Positions 8,667-15,765 of a stretch of 31,402 nt of DNA are shown piece by piece. The notes under the pieces are model-generated. The model did not search any database. It was not told the DNA's origin and saw nothing but the letters and a program-made list of their open reading frames with translations. Every line of letters starts with the position of its first letter. Position 1 is the first letter of the stretch. Source of the stretch: Bermanella sp047628755 (GTDB lineage: Bacteria; Pseudomonadota; Gammaproteobacteria; Pseudomonadales; Oceanobacteraceae); assembly GCA_047628755.1 (NCBI GenBank), contig JBLHVV010000026.1, forward strand, positions 1 to 31,402, written 5' to 3'. Position numbers and translations under genes: made by a program.

Positions 8667-8695
8667 TTGGCCAAACCATCTTCAGCCTTTATAAT
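8667..8695 (+). promoter_or_regulatory. Sigma-70 promoter for gltX
   Basis: A -35 TTGGCC (8667-8672), exactly 17 bases, then a perfect -10 TATAAT (8690-8695). Initiation near 8702 would give a leader of about 26 bases to the ATG at 8728. This also argues against the in-frame TTG at 8707 as the start. Confidence 0.7.
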
Positions 8696-8727
8696 TACCA
8701 CTTTTATTGAATCACTCTGGAATAGCC

Positions 8728-10233
8728 ATGACTGTTCGTACTCGTGTAGCGCCTTCTCCTACTGGAGATCCACACGTAGGCACCGCCTATATAGCATTGT
8801 TTAATCTGGCATTTGCACGCCAGCATGGTGGGCAATTTTTATTAAGAATAGAAGATACAGACCAAGCTCGCAGCACAAAAGAGTCTGAACAGACAATATA
8901 TGACAGCTTGAGGTGGTTAGGTTTAGATTGGGATGAAGGTCCGGACGTTGGTGGTGACAAAGGACCGTATCGCCAAAGCGAGCGAGGGGATATATACGCT
9001 AAACATATTGAAACCCTACTCAAAAAAGGTCATGCATTTAAATGTTACCGCACACCGGAAGAGCTTGATGCCCTTAGGTTGATAAAACAGGAGCAAGGTG
9101 GGTTTTCCGCGCTGAAGAACTCAGATCTAAAGCTTGACGATGCTATAGTGGCAGAGCGTGAAGCGGCTGCATCACCTTTTGTAGTTAGGATGAATGTTCC
9201 TGAAGAAGGCGTATGCACGTTTACAGATATGCTTCGTGGTAACATTGAAATGGATTGGGCGATGATAGACTGCCAGATTCTAATGAAGTCTGACGGCATG
9301 CCTACGTATCACTTGGCAAATGTTGTTGATGATCATTTAATGGAAATCTCTCACGTAATAAGAGGTGAGGAATGGTTAAGTTCAGCGCCTAAGCACCAGT
9401 TATTGTATTCGTACTTTGGCTGGGACATGCCCGTTCTATGCCATATGCCGCTTTTAAGAAACCCTGACAAATCTAAATTAAGTAAGCGAAAGAACCCTAC
9501 TAGTATACTTTACTACAAGCGCATGGGGTTCATGCCAGAAGCTCTACTTAACTATTTAGCCCGCATGGGATGGTCAATGCCTGATGAAAGTGAGCAATTT
9601 ACCCGTGCTCAAATGTTTGAAAATTTTGATATCCAAAGAGTGTCGCTAGGAGGGCCAATCTTTGATCAAGAAAAGCTGAGCTGGTTAAATAGCCAATGGA
9701 TTCGAGACTTAAGTGAAGGTGACTTCATAGACCAATTTGTTAAATGGGGTTTAAATAAAGAGGCCTTGCTACCTGCTGTTAAGCACATTCAGCCTAGGGT
9801 AGAGCGTTTTTCTGATGTGGTACCTTTGGCAGGCTTTCTATTATCAGGCATGCCCGCTCTTAATGCTGAATCTTTTGTGCACAAAAACATTGCTCAAGAA
9901 GATATGGTGAAACAATTGCAAATGGGTCTGTGGGAGTTAGAAGCCATTAAGCATTGGGGGAAAGCTGAAATTCAGGCACGCCTATTTGCATTGGCTAAAA
10001 CTCAAGATGTAAAAATAAAAGACTTCTTGTTTGCTTACTTTGTGGCTGTGGCCGGAAACGCAAATTCCTTCTCTGTTTTAGACAGCATGGAAATTTTGGG
10101 ACCTGATATGAGTAGAGCCAGAGTCCGCGCAGCAATTGACTTGCTAGGCGGTATATCTAAAAAAGCCATGAAAAAGCTAGATAAAGAATATCGCTCTGTT
10201 TCTCAAGAAATTGAAAAGATTTTAGCGGAGTAA
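8728..10233 (+). CDS. gltX: Glutamyl-tRNA synthetase
   Basis: Charges tRNA-Glu in the cytosol. It is a class I synthetase of 501 residues from the ATG at 8728, which gives MTVRTRVAPSPTGDPHVGT, the expected N-terminus. An in-frame TTG at 8707 would add seven residues but lies too close to the predicted transcript start. Motifs: the HIGH-type signature PSPTGDPHVGT, LRIEDTDQARS, and KMSKS-type KLSKRKNPTS. The sequence around RMGWSMPDE and VSLGGPIFDQEKLSWLN resembles the longer Pseudomonas-type GltX. It appears to be the first gene of gltX-manC-kdsC-kdsB; manC begins 2 bases after its stop. Confidence 0.97.
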   Translation: MTVRTRVAPSPTGDPHVGTAYIALFNLAFARQHGGQFLLRIEDTDQARSTKESEQTIYDSLRWLGLDWDEGPDVGGDKGPYRQSERGDIYAKHIETLLKKGHAFKCYRTPEELDALRLIKQEQGGFSALKNSDLKLDDAIVAEREAAASPFVVRMNVPEEGVCTFTDMLRGNIEMDWAMIDCQILMKSDGMPTYHLANVVDDHLMEISHVIRGEEWLSSAPKHQLLYSYFGWDMPVLCHMPLLRNPDKSKLSKRKNPTSILYYKRMGFMPEALLNYLARMGWSMPDESEQFTRAQMFENFDIQRVSLGGPIFDQEKLSWLNSQWIRDLSEGDFIDQFVKWGLNKEALLPAVKHIQPRVERFSDVVPLAGFLLSGMPALNAESFVHKNIAQEDMVKQLQMGLWELEAIKHWGKAEIQARLFALAKTQDVKIKDFLFAYFVAVAGNANSFSVLDSMEILGPDMSRARVRAAIDLLGGISKKAMKKLDKEYRSVSQEIEKILAE

Positions 10234-10235
10234 AA

Positions 10236-11600
10236 ATGGCACTATACCCAGTGGTTTTAGCCGGCGGCGAAGGCACTAGGCTATGGCCCTTATCAAAAAA
10301 AAATCATCCAAAACAGTTCTTAGACCCATTAAATCAAGGGTCTAGTCTATTTCAGCAGGCTGTCATACGTGCCTGCAAACTATCCGATTTCGAACCAATT
10401 GTAATTGCTAATAAAACACATCGATTTTTAATAGCAAGGCAACTCCATGAGATAGGGCTCGATCACCTTCATATTATTCTAGAGCCTAGCTCAAAAAATA
10501 CTGCGCCCGCTGTTTTAGTTTCTGCCTTATGGATCGAACTTAACTATCCAGGAAGTAATGTTGCTATTTTCCCATGCGATCACTATCTGGAAGATGATAC
10601 TGAATTTATAAGATCGTTACTCTGTTTGAACCAGAGGGTGGGAGAAATCAACCTTGGATTGGTTGGAATTAAGCCAAATAGACCTGCAACGGAATATGGA
10701 TATTTTAAAGTGGAAACAAAAGGAGACGTTTCTAATGTTGATAGATTCATAGAAAAACCGAGTGCAGCTAAGGCTGTATCGCTATCGAATGAAGAAGGTG
10801 TTTTTTGGAATAGTGGGGTTGTGGTATCTTCCGCAAAATTAATAATACAATTGTGCAAGCTGTACCTACCTAAATTATTTATTAATGTTGAAGCCTCCTT
10901 ACTTGAATCCGAGGATTTTCATGGCTTTCATTTACTTGCTGAAAGCTACACTTCAATTAATCCTATATCTTTTGATACAGGGGTTTTGGAAAAAGCAGAG
11001 GTTATTAAGTGCATTACTTATACAATGGACTGGGACGACTTAGGCAGCTGGGAGTCACTTATTGCTAGGCGTTTAACCAAAGGGATCCCCTTAATATTTT
11101 CAGACAAGCATAGATCATTCTTATCCGTCGACAAAGATACTGTTGTTATAGAAGACGAAGATATACTAATGATTGTAAATAAAGGGTCAGTTAATGATAT
11201 ATCGTTGGCTATTGAAGAGTTAAAAAATAGAGGGCGACACGACCTACTGGCTGGCCTTGAAACTATACGCCCATGGGGTGAATACAAGGTTCTTACAAGC
11301 TCACCAGGTTATCTTGTAAAGCATCTCTGTGTGATCCCTGAGGGTAAAATATCTCTTCAGAGTCATCGATCTAGGATTGAGCACTGGGTTGTAGTATCAG
11401 GCACTGGTTGCGCCGAACTTAATGGCGATGTTATTCAGTTAAATAAGGGTGACGCGTTAACCGTTAAGGCAGGCGAAATTCATCGGTTATCGAACAACTC
11501 TGACGCAAACCTTTCCGTCATCGAGGTTCAAATTGGCGACCATTTAAGCGAAAACGATATAGTAAGGTATGATGATCAATATCAGCGACATATAAGTTAG
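10236..11600 (+). CDS. manC: Mannose-1-phosphate guanylyltransferase / phosphomannose isomerase
   Basis: Makes GDP-mannose from mannose-1-phosphate and GTP. The fused C-terminal domain usually also interconverts fructose-6-P and mannose-6-P. It has 454 residues, slightly short of the roughly 480 of AlgA/CpsB. The nucleotidyltransferase signature is LAGGEGTRLWPLS with PKQF (about residues 8-28), EPSSKNTAPAV lies near 83, and WDDLGSWESL closes the domain. The type II isomerase cupin is about 340-454, with TIRPWGEYKVL, QSHRSRIEHWVVVSGTG and a C-terminal DIVRYDDQYQR. The GGAG that serves as ribosome site overlaps the gltX stop, so translation is probably coupled. The gene looks more AT-rich than gltX, with many ATA and AGA/AGG codons, possibly a sign of later insertion. 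Confidence 0.92.
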   Translation: MALYPVVLAGGEGTRLWPLSKKNHPKQFLDPLNQGSSLFQQAVIRACKLSDFEPIVIANKTHRFLIARQLHEIGLDHLHIILEPSSKNTAPAVLVSALWIELNYPGSNVAIFPCDHYLEDDTEFIRSLLCLNQRVGEINLGLVGIKPNRPATEYGYFKVETKGDVSNVDRFIEKPSAAKAVSLSNEEGVFWNSGVVVSSAKLIIQLCKLYLPKLFINVEASLLESEDFHGFHLLAESYTSINPISFDTGVLEKAEVIKCITYTMDWDDLGSWESLIARRLTKGIPLIFSDKHRSFLSVDKDTVVIEDEDILMIVNKGSVNDISLAIEELKNRGRHDLLAGLETIRPWGEYKVLTSSPGYLVKHLCVIPEGKISLQSHRSRIEHWVVVSGTGCAELNGDVIQLNKGDALTVKAGEIHRLSNNSDANLSVIEVQIGDHLSENDIVRYDDQYQRHIS

Positions 11601-11606
11601 AGAACT

Positions 11607-12164
11607 ATGATTTTATCAAATCAAATAAAACAAAAAGCAGAAGCCATCAAATTGGTTATTTTCGATGTGGACGGCGTTCTTACTGACGGTACCCTAGTAT
11701 ATGGGTCAAATGGTGAAGAGGTTAAACACTTCAATGTTAAGGACGGAGTGGGTATTAAGTTACTTCAAACATTTGGTCTATCGGTAGCTATAATTAGTGC
11801 GAAGAGTTCACTCCCACTTGATAAAAGGATTAAAGACCTGGGAGTTAAACACGCTTACACCGGCTGCAAAGACAAGCCTGCAGCACTTAAAGAGCTACTT
11901 GAGGCATTGGAACTTGAAGAGAGCCAAGTGGCATATTGTGGAGATGATGTAATTGATCTCAAGGTAATGCTTCGTGTAGGTTTGGCTTTATCGCCAAGCG
12001 ACGCATACCAAATGGTCAGATCTAAATCAGATTTGGTACTGCAATCTGCGGGTGGAAAAGGGGTGGCAAGAGAAGTTTGTGACTTGATTCTATCTAGTAA
12101 AATGAACTTAGAGGAAGCTTATATTAAAGCGATGCTCCCTGAGTTTGAAGATAAGAACATATAA
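11607..12164 (+). CDS. kdsC: 3-deoxy-D-manno-octulosonate 8-phosphate phosphatase (KdsC-type HAD)
   Basis: Removes phosphate from Kdo-8-P ahead of CMP-Kdo synthesis for lipopolysaccharide or capsule. It is a C0-type HAD phosphatase of 185 residues without a cap domain. Motif I is FDVDGVLTDG (nucleophile Asp20, acid/base Asp22), motif II is IISAKSS (62-68), motif III lysine is in GCKDKPAAL (about 90), and motif IV is GDDVIDL (112-118). AGGKGVAREVCDLIL at the C-terminus is typical of KdsC. Motif II departs from the usual ITGR/SGR-x-S: Lys replaces the Arg. It sits 6 bases after manC and before kdsB, which supports a Kdo role. A related sugar-phosphate phosphatase is the main alternative. Confidence 0.85.
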   Translation: MILSNQIKQKAEAIKLVIFDVDGVLTDGTLVYGSNGEEVKHFNVKDGVGIKLLQTFGLSVAIISAKSSLPLDKRIKDLGVKHAYTGCKDKPAALKELLEALELEESQVAYCGDDVIDLKVMLRVGLALSPSDAYQMVRSKSDLVLQSAGGKGVAREVCDLILSSKMNLEEAYIKAMLPEFEDKNI

Positions 12165-12258
12165 AAAAATTATGTTGTTCATTTTTGTAAGAACTAAGCT
12201 TCAAAATAACATAAATCTCTAAGTATTTTAAAATAGCTAAAACAGTAAGGATCGATAA

Positions 12259-13026
12259 GTGGCCGAATACAAAATAGTAATCCCAGCAAGATATGGCTCT
12301 AGCCGCCTTCCAGGCAAACCATTAATAATGCTAGCGGGTAAACCTATGATTCAGCATGTCTTTGAGCGAGCACTGCAAACAGGCGTTAAAGATATTGTTG
12401 TAGCAACCGACGACAAACGTATTTTTGATGCAGCTATTGGTTTTGGTGCCGATGCGATAATGACTTCGGTTGATCATGAAAACGGTACAGAAAGGATAGC
12501 TGAAGTTGCGGCCAAACTCGGCTGGGATGACGACGACGTAGTGGTCAATGTTCAAGGAGATGAGCCACTTATTCCCAGAGAATTAATTGAATTAACTGCA
12601 AACAGTCTTCTAGAGAATGAAATTGCCGGCATGTCTTCTCTATGTACGCCCATTACCAGCTCAGAAAATGCCTTCGACCCTAACGTGGTTAAAGTTGTTT
12701 TAGATAATTTTGGCTATGCTATGTACTTTAGTCGGGCGCCTATTCCATGGGATAGGGAGCGTTATAAAAATGGCCAAAGTGCCATTACAGATATAGCGCC
12801 TGTTTACCATCATATAGGCATGTATGGTTACCGAGTTTCATTTTTAAATAAGTACGCATCAATGAAAATGACAGCCGTAGAGCAGGCAGAATGCTTAGAG
12901 CAGCTTCGTGCCTTGTGTTATGGGGTTAAGATACATATGGGTGTCATAGACCAACCCCCAGGTCATGGGGTTGATACACAGGCCGATGTTGAGAGAGTAG
13001 AATTACTACTGGCTAAGCTTGGCTAA
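12259..13026 (+). CDS. kdsB: CMP-Kdo synthetase (3-deoxy-manno-octulosonate cytidylyltransferase)
   Basis: Activates Kdo with CTP to CMP-Kdo, the donor for the lipopolysaccharide inner core; cytosolic. It has 255 residues, the usual length. IVIPARYGSSRLPGKPL is the CTP-binding N-terminus, VVATDD and NVQGDEPLIP are metal and substrate segments, and HIGMYGYR, VEQAECLEQLR and PPGHGVDTQADVERVE are KdsB signatures. The start is GTG at 12259, preceded by TAAGG eight bases earlier. It follows kdsC after a 94-base, very AT-rich gap that could hold its own promoter (a weak ATAACA/TAAAAT pair). Downstream it converges with the SulA-like gene. Confidence 0.96.
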   Translation: MAEYKIVIPARYGSSRLPGKPLIMLAGKPMIQHVFERALQTGVKDIVVATDDKRIFDAAIGFGADAIMTSVDHENGTERIAEVAAKLGWDDDDVVVNVQGDEPLIPRELIELTANSLLENEIAGMSSLCTPITSSENAFDPNVVKVVLDNFGYAMYFSRAPIPWDRERYKNGQSAITDIAPVYHHIGMYGYRVSFLNKYASMKMTAVEQAECLEQLRALCYGVKIHMGVIDQPPGHGVDTQADVERVELLLAKLG

Positions 13027-13074
13027 ATAATTATACCAATAAAATTAACAAGCTATTGTTAGGTTCATATTAAT

Positions 13075-13413
13075 CTAGATTAGCGAAAGTTGACTGGCTT
13101 TATTGAGTCTCGGAGCGCAATCCGTCCACTCAAGCATAACGCCAAATCGTATCGCTCTAAGCTGAAGGATGTTTTGGTCTCGAAGAGCTAACTGAGATTT
13201 AGCCATTTTGATGCTGTTGTAAAACCCACTCTCCAATGCCTGTAACAATGCATTCATTAGAAATTCAGGTTTTTTTGGGTGCATCATTAGAGTTTTGGAT
13301 TGAACCAAACACTCTGAATTTTTAAGGCAATTGATATCAGTTGATGTAGGTGACACCCAAAGTGCCCAATGACTAGAAGATGTATTTGTATTATTCTTGA
13401 GTAGACTATTCAT
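13075..13413 (-). CDS. sulA: Short SulA-like SOS cell-division inhibitor
   Basis: In E. coli SulA blocks FtsZ polymerisation during DNA damage. This 112-residue protein lines up by eye with the central and C-terminal part of SulA: SHWALWVSP (15-22) against SRWQLWLTP, and ALLQALESGFYNS (55-67) against SMVRALRTGNYSV, followed by a leucine-rich region ending near GVMLEW (91-96). It lacks the roughly 60 N-terminal residues of the 169-residue E. coli protein, and its end, KASQLSLI, does not resemble the Tyr-His C-terminus that Lon recognises there. Two LexA boxes directly upstream strongly support SOS control. The ATG at 13413 has AGG nine to eleven bases upstream. It is convergent with kdsB and divergent from tig. 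Identity rests on pattern plus promoter, so it is probable rather than proven. Confidence 0.72.
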   Translation of the reverse strand: MNSLLKNNTNTSSSHWALWVSPTSTDINCLKNSECLVQSKTLMMHPKKPEFLMNALLQALESGFYNSIKMAKSQLALRDQNILQLRAIRFGVMLEWTDCAPRLNKASQLSLI

Positions 13414-13421
13414 AACTTGAC

Positions 13422-13437
13422 CTGTTTGCCTGTACAG
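13422..13437 (-). promoter_or_regulatory. LexA box 1 (perfect CTGT-N8-ACAG)
   Basis: CTGTTTGCCTGTACAG on the plus strand has the full LexA core symmetry. It ends 9 bases upstream of the sulA-like ATG, and its proximal edge overlaps the AGG of the ribosome-binding site. LexA would therefore sit at or downstream of the transcript start. Confidence 0.85.
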
Positions 13438-13445
13438 TTGTTTTA

Positions 13446-13461
13446 CTGGTTAACCGTACAG
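13446..13461 (-). promoter_or_regulatory. LexA box 2 (one mismatch)
   Basis: CTGGTTAACCGTACAG differs from CTGT-N8-ACAG at one core position. Its centre is 24 bases from box 1, about two helical turns, so two LexA dimers could bind on nearly the same face. It also overlaps the 12-base palindrome TACAGTACTGTA at 13457-13468. Confidence 0.65.
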
Positions 13462-13550
13462 TACTGTATAAATAATCAACTGTAAATAGCTATGTTGTGT
13501 GAATTGTAGACAGTAAAGGTCAGTAATCTTGCAATGGGTGCAGAAACAGC

Positions 13551-13579
13551 TTGATTAGATCCTTACACATCAATAGAGT
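13551..13579 (+). promoter_or_regulatory. Candidate sigma-70 promoter for tig
   Basis: TTGATT (13551-13556), 17 bases, TAGAGT (13574-13579), each matching four of six consensus positions, gives a leader of about 40 bases before tig. No sigma-32-like pair was seen here. Confidence 0.4.
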
Positions 13580-13626
13580 AGCCAATCTTAAAATTCATCA
13601 GCTTCTGTATTTATTGTGGGGCAACC

Positions 13627-14943
13627 ATGCAAGTTTCAGTAGAAACACTAGCAGGCTTAGAACGTAAGCTTGTAATTGATATTCCAGCGTCAAGCGTAGA
13701 GCAAGAAATTGCCAAGCGTTTAGACCAAGTTTCCCGAACGGCCCGTATCGATGGCTTCCGTCAGGGGAAAATCCCAAAACGTGTAATTAAACAGCGTTAT
13801 GGTAAAGGCGTTCGCCAAGAAGTTCTAGGCGAACAAATGCAGCAAGGTTTTGTTCAAGCGATTACGCAAGAAAAATTGAACCCAGCTGGTATGCCTAGCA
13901 TTACTCCTATTGTCGACGAGGATGGCAAGGACTTCCAGTTCTCCGCTACTTTCGAAATCTATCCAGAAGTAATAGTGTCTGGTTTAGAGGCAGTTGAAGT
14001 AGAAAAGCTAACCGCTGAGATTAAAGATACTGACCTTGAAACTATGATCAATGTTTTGCGAAAGCAGCAGGCTACTTTTGAAGAGTCTTCTGAAAAAGCT
14101 AAAGATGGCGATAAAGTCAAAATTGATTTTGACGGCTATGTAGACGGCGAGCCATTTGAAGGCGGCAAAGCTGAAGGCTATAGCTTAGCAATAGGCTCTA
14201 AGAGCATGATTCCTGGTTTTGAAGATCAAGTAATTGGAATGAAAGCCGGGGACCAAGGCACTATAAAAGTATCCTTCCCTGCTGACTATCAGTCCGAAGA
14301 CCTTCAAGGTAAAGATGCAGAGTTTAAGATTTCTGTTCATGGCGTTGAAAGCGCAACTTTACCTGAGCTTAACGAAGAGTTCTTTAAGCAATTTGGTGTT
14401 GAAGCCGACAGCGAAGAATCTTTCCGTATTGAAGTACGTAAAAACATGGTCCGTGAGCTCAAGACATCGGTAGCTCGAAATACTAAAAATCAGGTTTTAG
14501 ATGGCTTATTGAGCACCAATAACATTGATGTCCCAACAGCTTTGACCGATCAAGAAATTCAACGTCTTAAGCAGCAAGCTTTTCAGCAGTTCGGTGGTCA
14601 AGGTGGTCAAGACTTTAATCCCGATATGCTTCCTAACGAAATGTTCAAAGAACAGGCTGTTCGTCGTGTTAAATTAGGTTTGTTAATCAATGCAGCCGTT
14701 GAACAGTTTGAACTAAAAGCAGATGATGCTAGAGTAGAGGCCTTGATTGAAGATATGGCGTCTACTTACCAAGATCCAGAGCAAGTAAAAGAATTCTATA
14801 GAGGCAACAAAGAACAACGCTCTCAGTTAGAAGCGCTAGCTCTAGAAGAACAAGTAGTTGAGGCTATACTAGCCAAAGCCAAAGTAAGCGAAAAAGATAG
14901 TAGCTATGAAGAAGTAATTAAAGCGGCAAATAGCGCCCAATAA
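13627..14943 (+). CDS. tig: Trigger factor (ribosome-associated chaperone and prolyl isomerase)
   Basis: Binds the ribosome exit tunnel and shields nascent chains. It has 438 residues, normal length. The N-terminal ribosome-binding domain (about 1-115) carries DGFRQGKIPKRVIKQRYG, the signature loop that docks on protein L23. The FKBP-type isomerase domain (about 155-245) includes DGDKVKIDFDGYVDGEPFEGG and IPGFEDQVIGMKAGD. The helical C-terminal domain follows. The ATG gives MQVSVETLAG, the standard start; a GTGGGG stretch upstream is the likely ribosome site. It is first in tig-clpP-clpX-lon-hupB-ppiD, and a strong terminator follows. Confidence 0.97.
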   Translation: MQVSVETLAGLERKLVIDIPASSVEQEIAKRLDQVSRTARIDGFRQGKIPKRVIKQRYGKGVRQEVLGEQMQQGFVQAITQEKLNPAGMPSITPIVDEDGKDFQFSATFEIYPEVIVSGLEAVEVEKLTAEIKDTDLETMINVLRKQQATFEESSEKAKDGDKVKIDFDGYVDGEPFEGGKAEGYSLAIGSKSMIPGFEDQVIGMKAGDQGTIKVSFPADYQSEDLQGKDAEFKISVHGVESATLPELNEEFFKQFGVEADSEESFRIEVRKNMVRELKTSVARNTKNQVLDGLLSTNNIDVPTALTDQEIQRLKQQAFQQFGGQGGQDFNPDMLPNEMFKEQAVRRVKLGLLINAAVEQFELKADDARVEALIEDMASTYQDPEQVKEFYRGNKEQRSQLEALALEEQVVEAILAKAKVSEKDSSYEEVIKAANSAQ

Positions 14944-14987
14944 TTACAAATCCTGCCCAAATGGTAGGTTTCAGGCTACACTCTATA

Positions 14988-15020
14988 AACAGCTGTTATC
15001 AATGATAACGGCTGTTTTTT
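14988..15020 (+). terminator. Intrinsic terminator/attenuator between tig and clpP
   Basis: Arms AACAGCTGTTATC (14988-15000) and GATAACGGCTGTT (15004-15016) pair over 13 bp with one wobble around an AAT loop, followed directly by a T run. It ends only about 25 bases before the clpP ATG, too close to leave room for a separate clpP promoter with a leader. Confidence 0.85.
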
Positions 15021-15045
15021 CTGATATCGTTCACGGAGATAACGA

Positions 15046-15675
15046 ATGAAAGACCTAATGGCCGTTCAGGATCCATCTATACAGATGACTGGCCTAGTTC
15101 CAATGGTTGTTGAGCAAACCGCACGCGGTGAGCGCTCATATGATATTTACTCTCGTCTGTTAAAAGAACGAGTTATATTTTTAGTGGGACAGGTCGAAGA
15201 CCATATGGCCAACGTTATTGTTGCTCAGATGCTCTTCTTGGAAGCCGAGAACCCTGAAAAAGATATCCATTTATATATAAATTCGCCCGGTGGTTCTGTG
15301 ACTGCTGGAATGTCCATATACGATACTATGCAATTTATAAAGCCTAATGTAAGCACTATTTGCATTGGCCAGGCTTGTAGTATGGGTGCGTTTTTATTAG
15401 CAGCTGGCGAAAGTGGTAAGCGTTTTTGCCTACCAAATAGTCGGGTTATGATTCACCAGCCTAGTGGTGGTGCTCAGGGTCAGGCTACAGACATACTGAT
15501 TCATGCTGAAAATATTAAAAACACGAAAGATAAGTTGAATAGTATTCTGGCTCATCATGCTGGCAGGCCTGTTGAAGAAGTTGCGGCTGATACCGAGCGC
15601 GATAACTTTATGGATGCCGAAAAAGCCTTAGAATATGGTTTAGTAGATGAAATCCTTGATAAGCGCAAAAGCTAA
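15046..15675 (+). CDS. clpP: ATP-dependent Clp protease proteolytic subunit
   Basis: Forms the tetradecameric serine-protease chamber that works with ClpX or ClpA. It has 209 residues, about the E. coli length including propeptide. The catalytic serine is Ser112 in GQACSMGAFLL, the histidine is His137 in VMIHQPSGG, and the aspartate lies in DTERDNFMDA; YINSPGGSVTAG is the oxyanion-side motif. GGAG lies 7 bases before the ATG. Transcription must come through the tig terminator or from inside tig. clpX follows after 90 bases, the standard pairing. Confidence 0.97.
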   Translation: MKDLMAVQDPSIQMTGLVPMVVEQTARGERSYDIYSRLLKERVIFLVGQVEDHMANVIVAQMLFLEAENPEKDIHLYINSPGGSVTAGMSIYDTMQFIKPNVSTICIGQACSMGAFLLAAGESGKRFCLPNSRVMIHQPSGGAQGQATDILIHAENIKNTKDKLNSILAHHAGRPVEEVAADTERDNFMDAEKALEYGLVDEILDKRKS

Positions 15676-15765
15676 TCTAGGCTCATGATGTTTTTTGGGC
15701 TTAATCACTCAAAAATCATCTGTGAAACATCTTTATAGAAATACAGTGAATTCAGGGGAAGTCGA

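Noticed and set aside
8707..8727. TTG start for gltX seven residues upstream
   Set aside because: The strong promoter at 8667-8695 puts transcription start near 8702, and MTVRTRVAPSPTGDP from the ATG at 8728 is the standard GltX N-terminus.
13071..13082. Palindrome TAATCTAGATTA at the sulA-like 3' end
   Set aside because: A 12-base AT-rich palindrome overlapping a stop codon with no stem extension or T run; likely chance.
13464..13482. A third LexA box starting at CTGT 13464
   Set aside because: The second half occurs as ACTG at the wrong spacing and reads TCAA at the required position, so CTGT-N8-ACAG is not met.
15690..15722. Possible hairpin between clpP and clpX (GATGTTTTTT with AAAAATCATC)
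   Set aside because: Mostly A-T pairs with a mismatch, no GC-rich stem and no T run after it; not a credible terminator.
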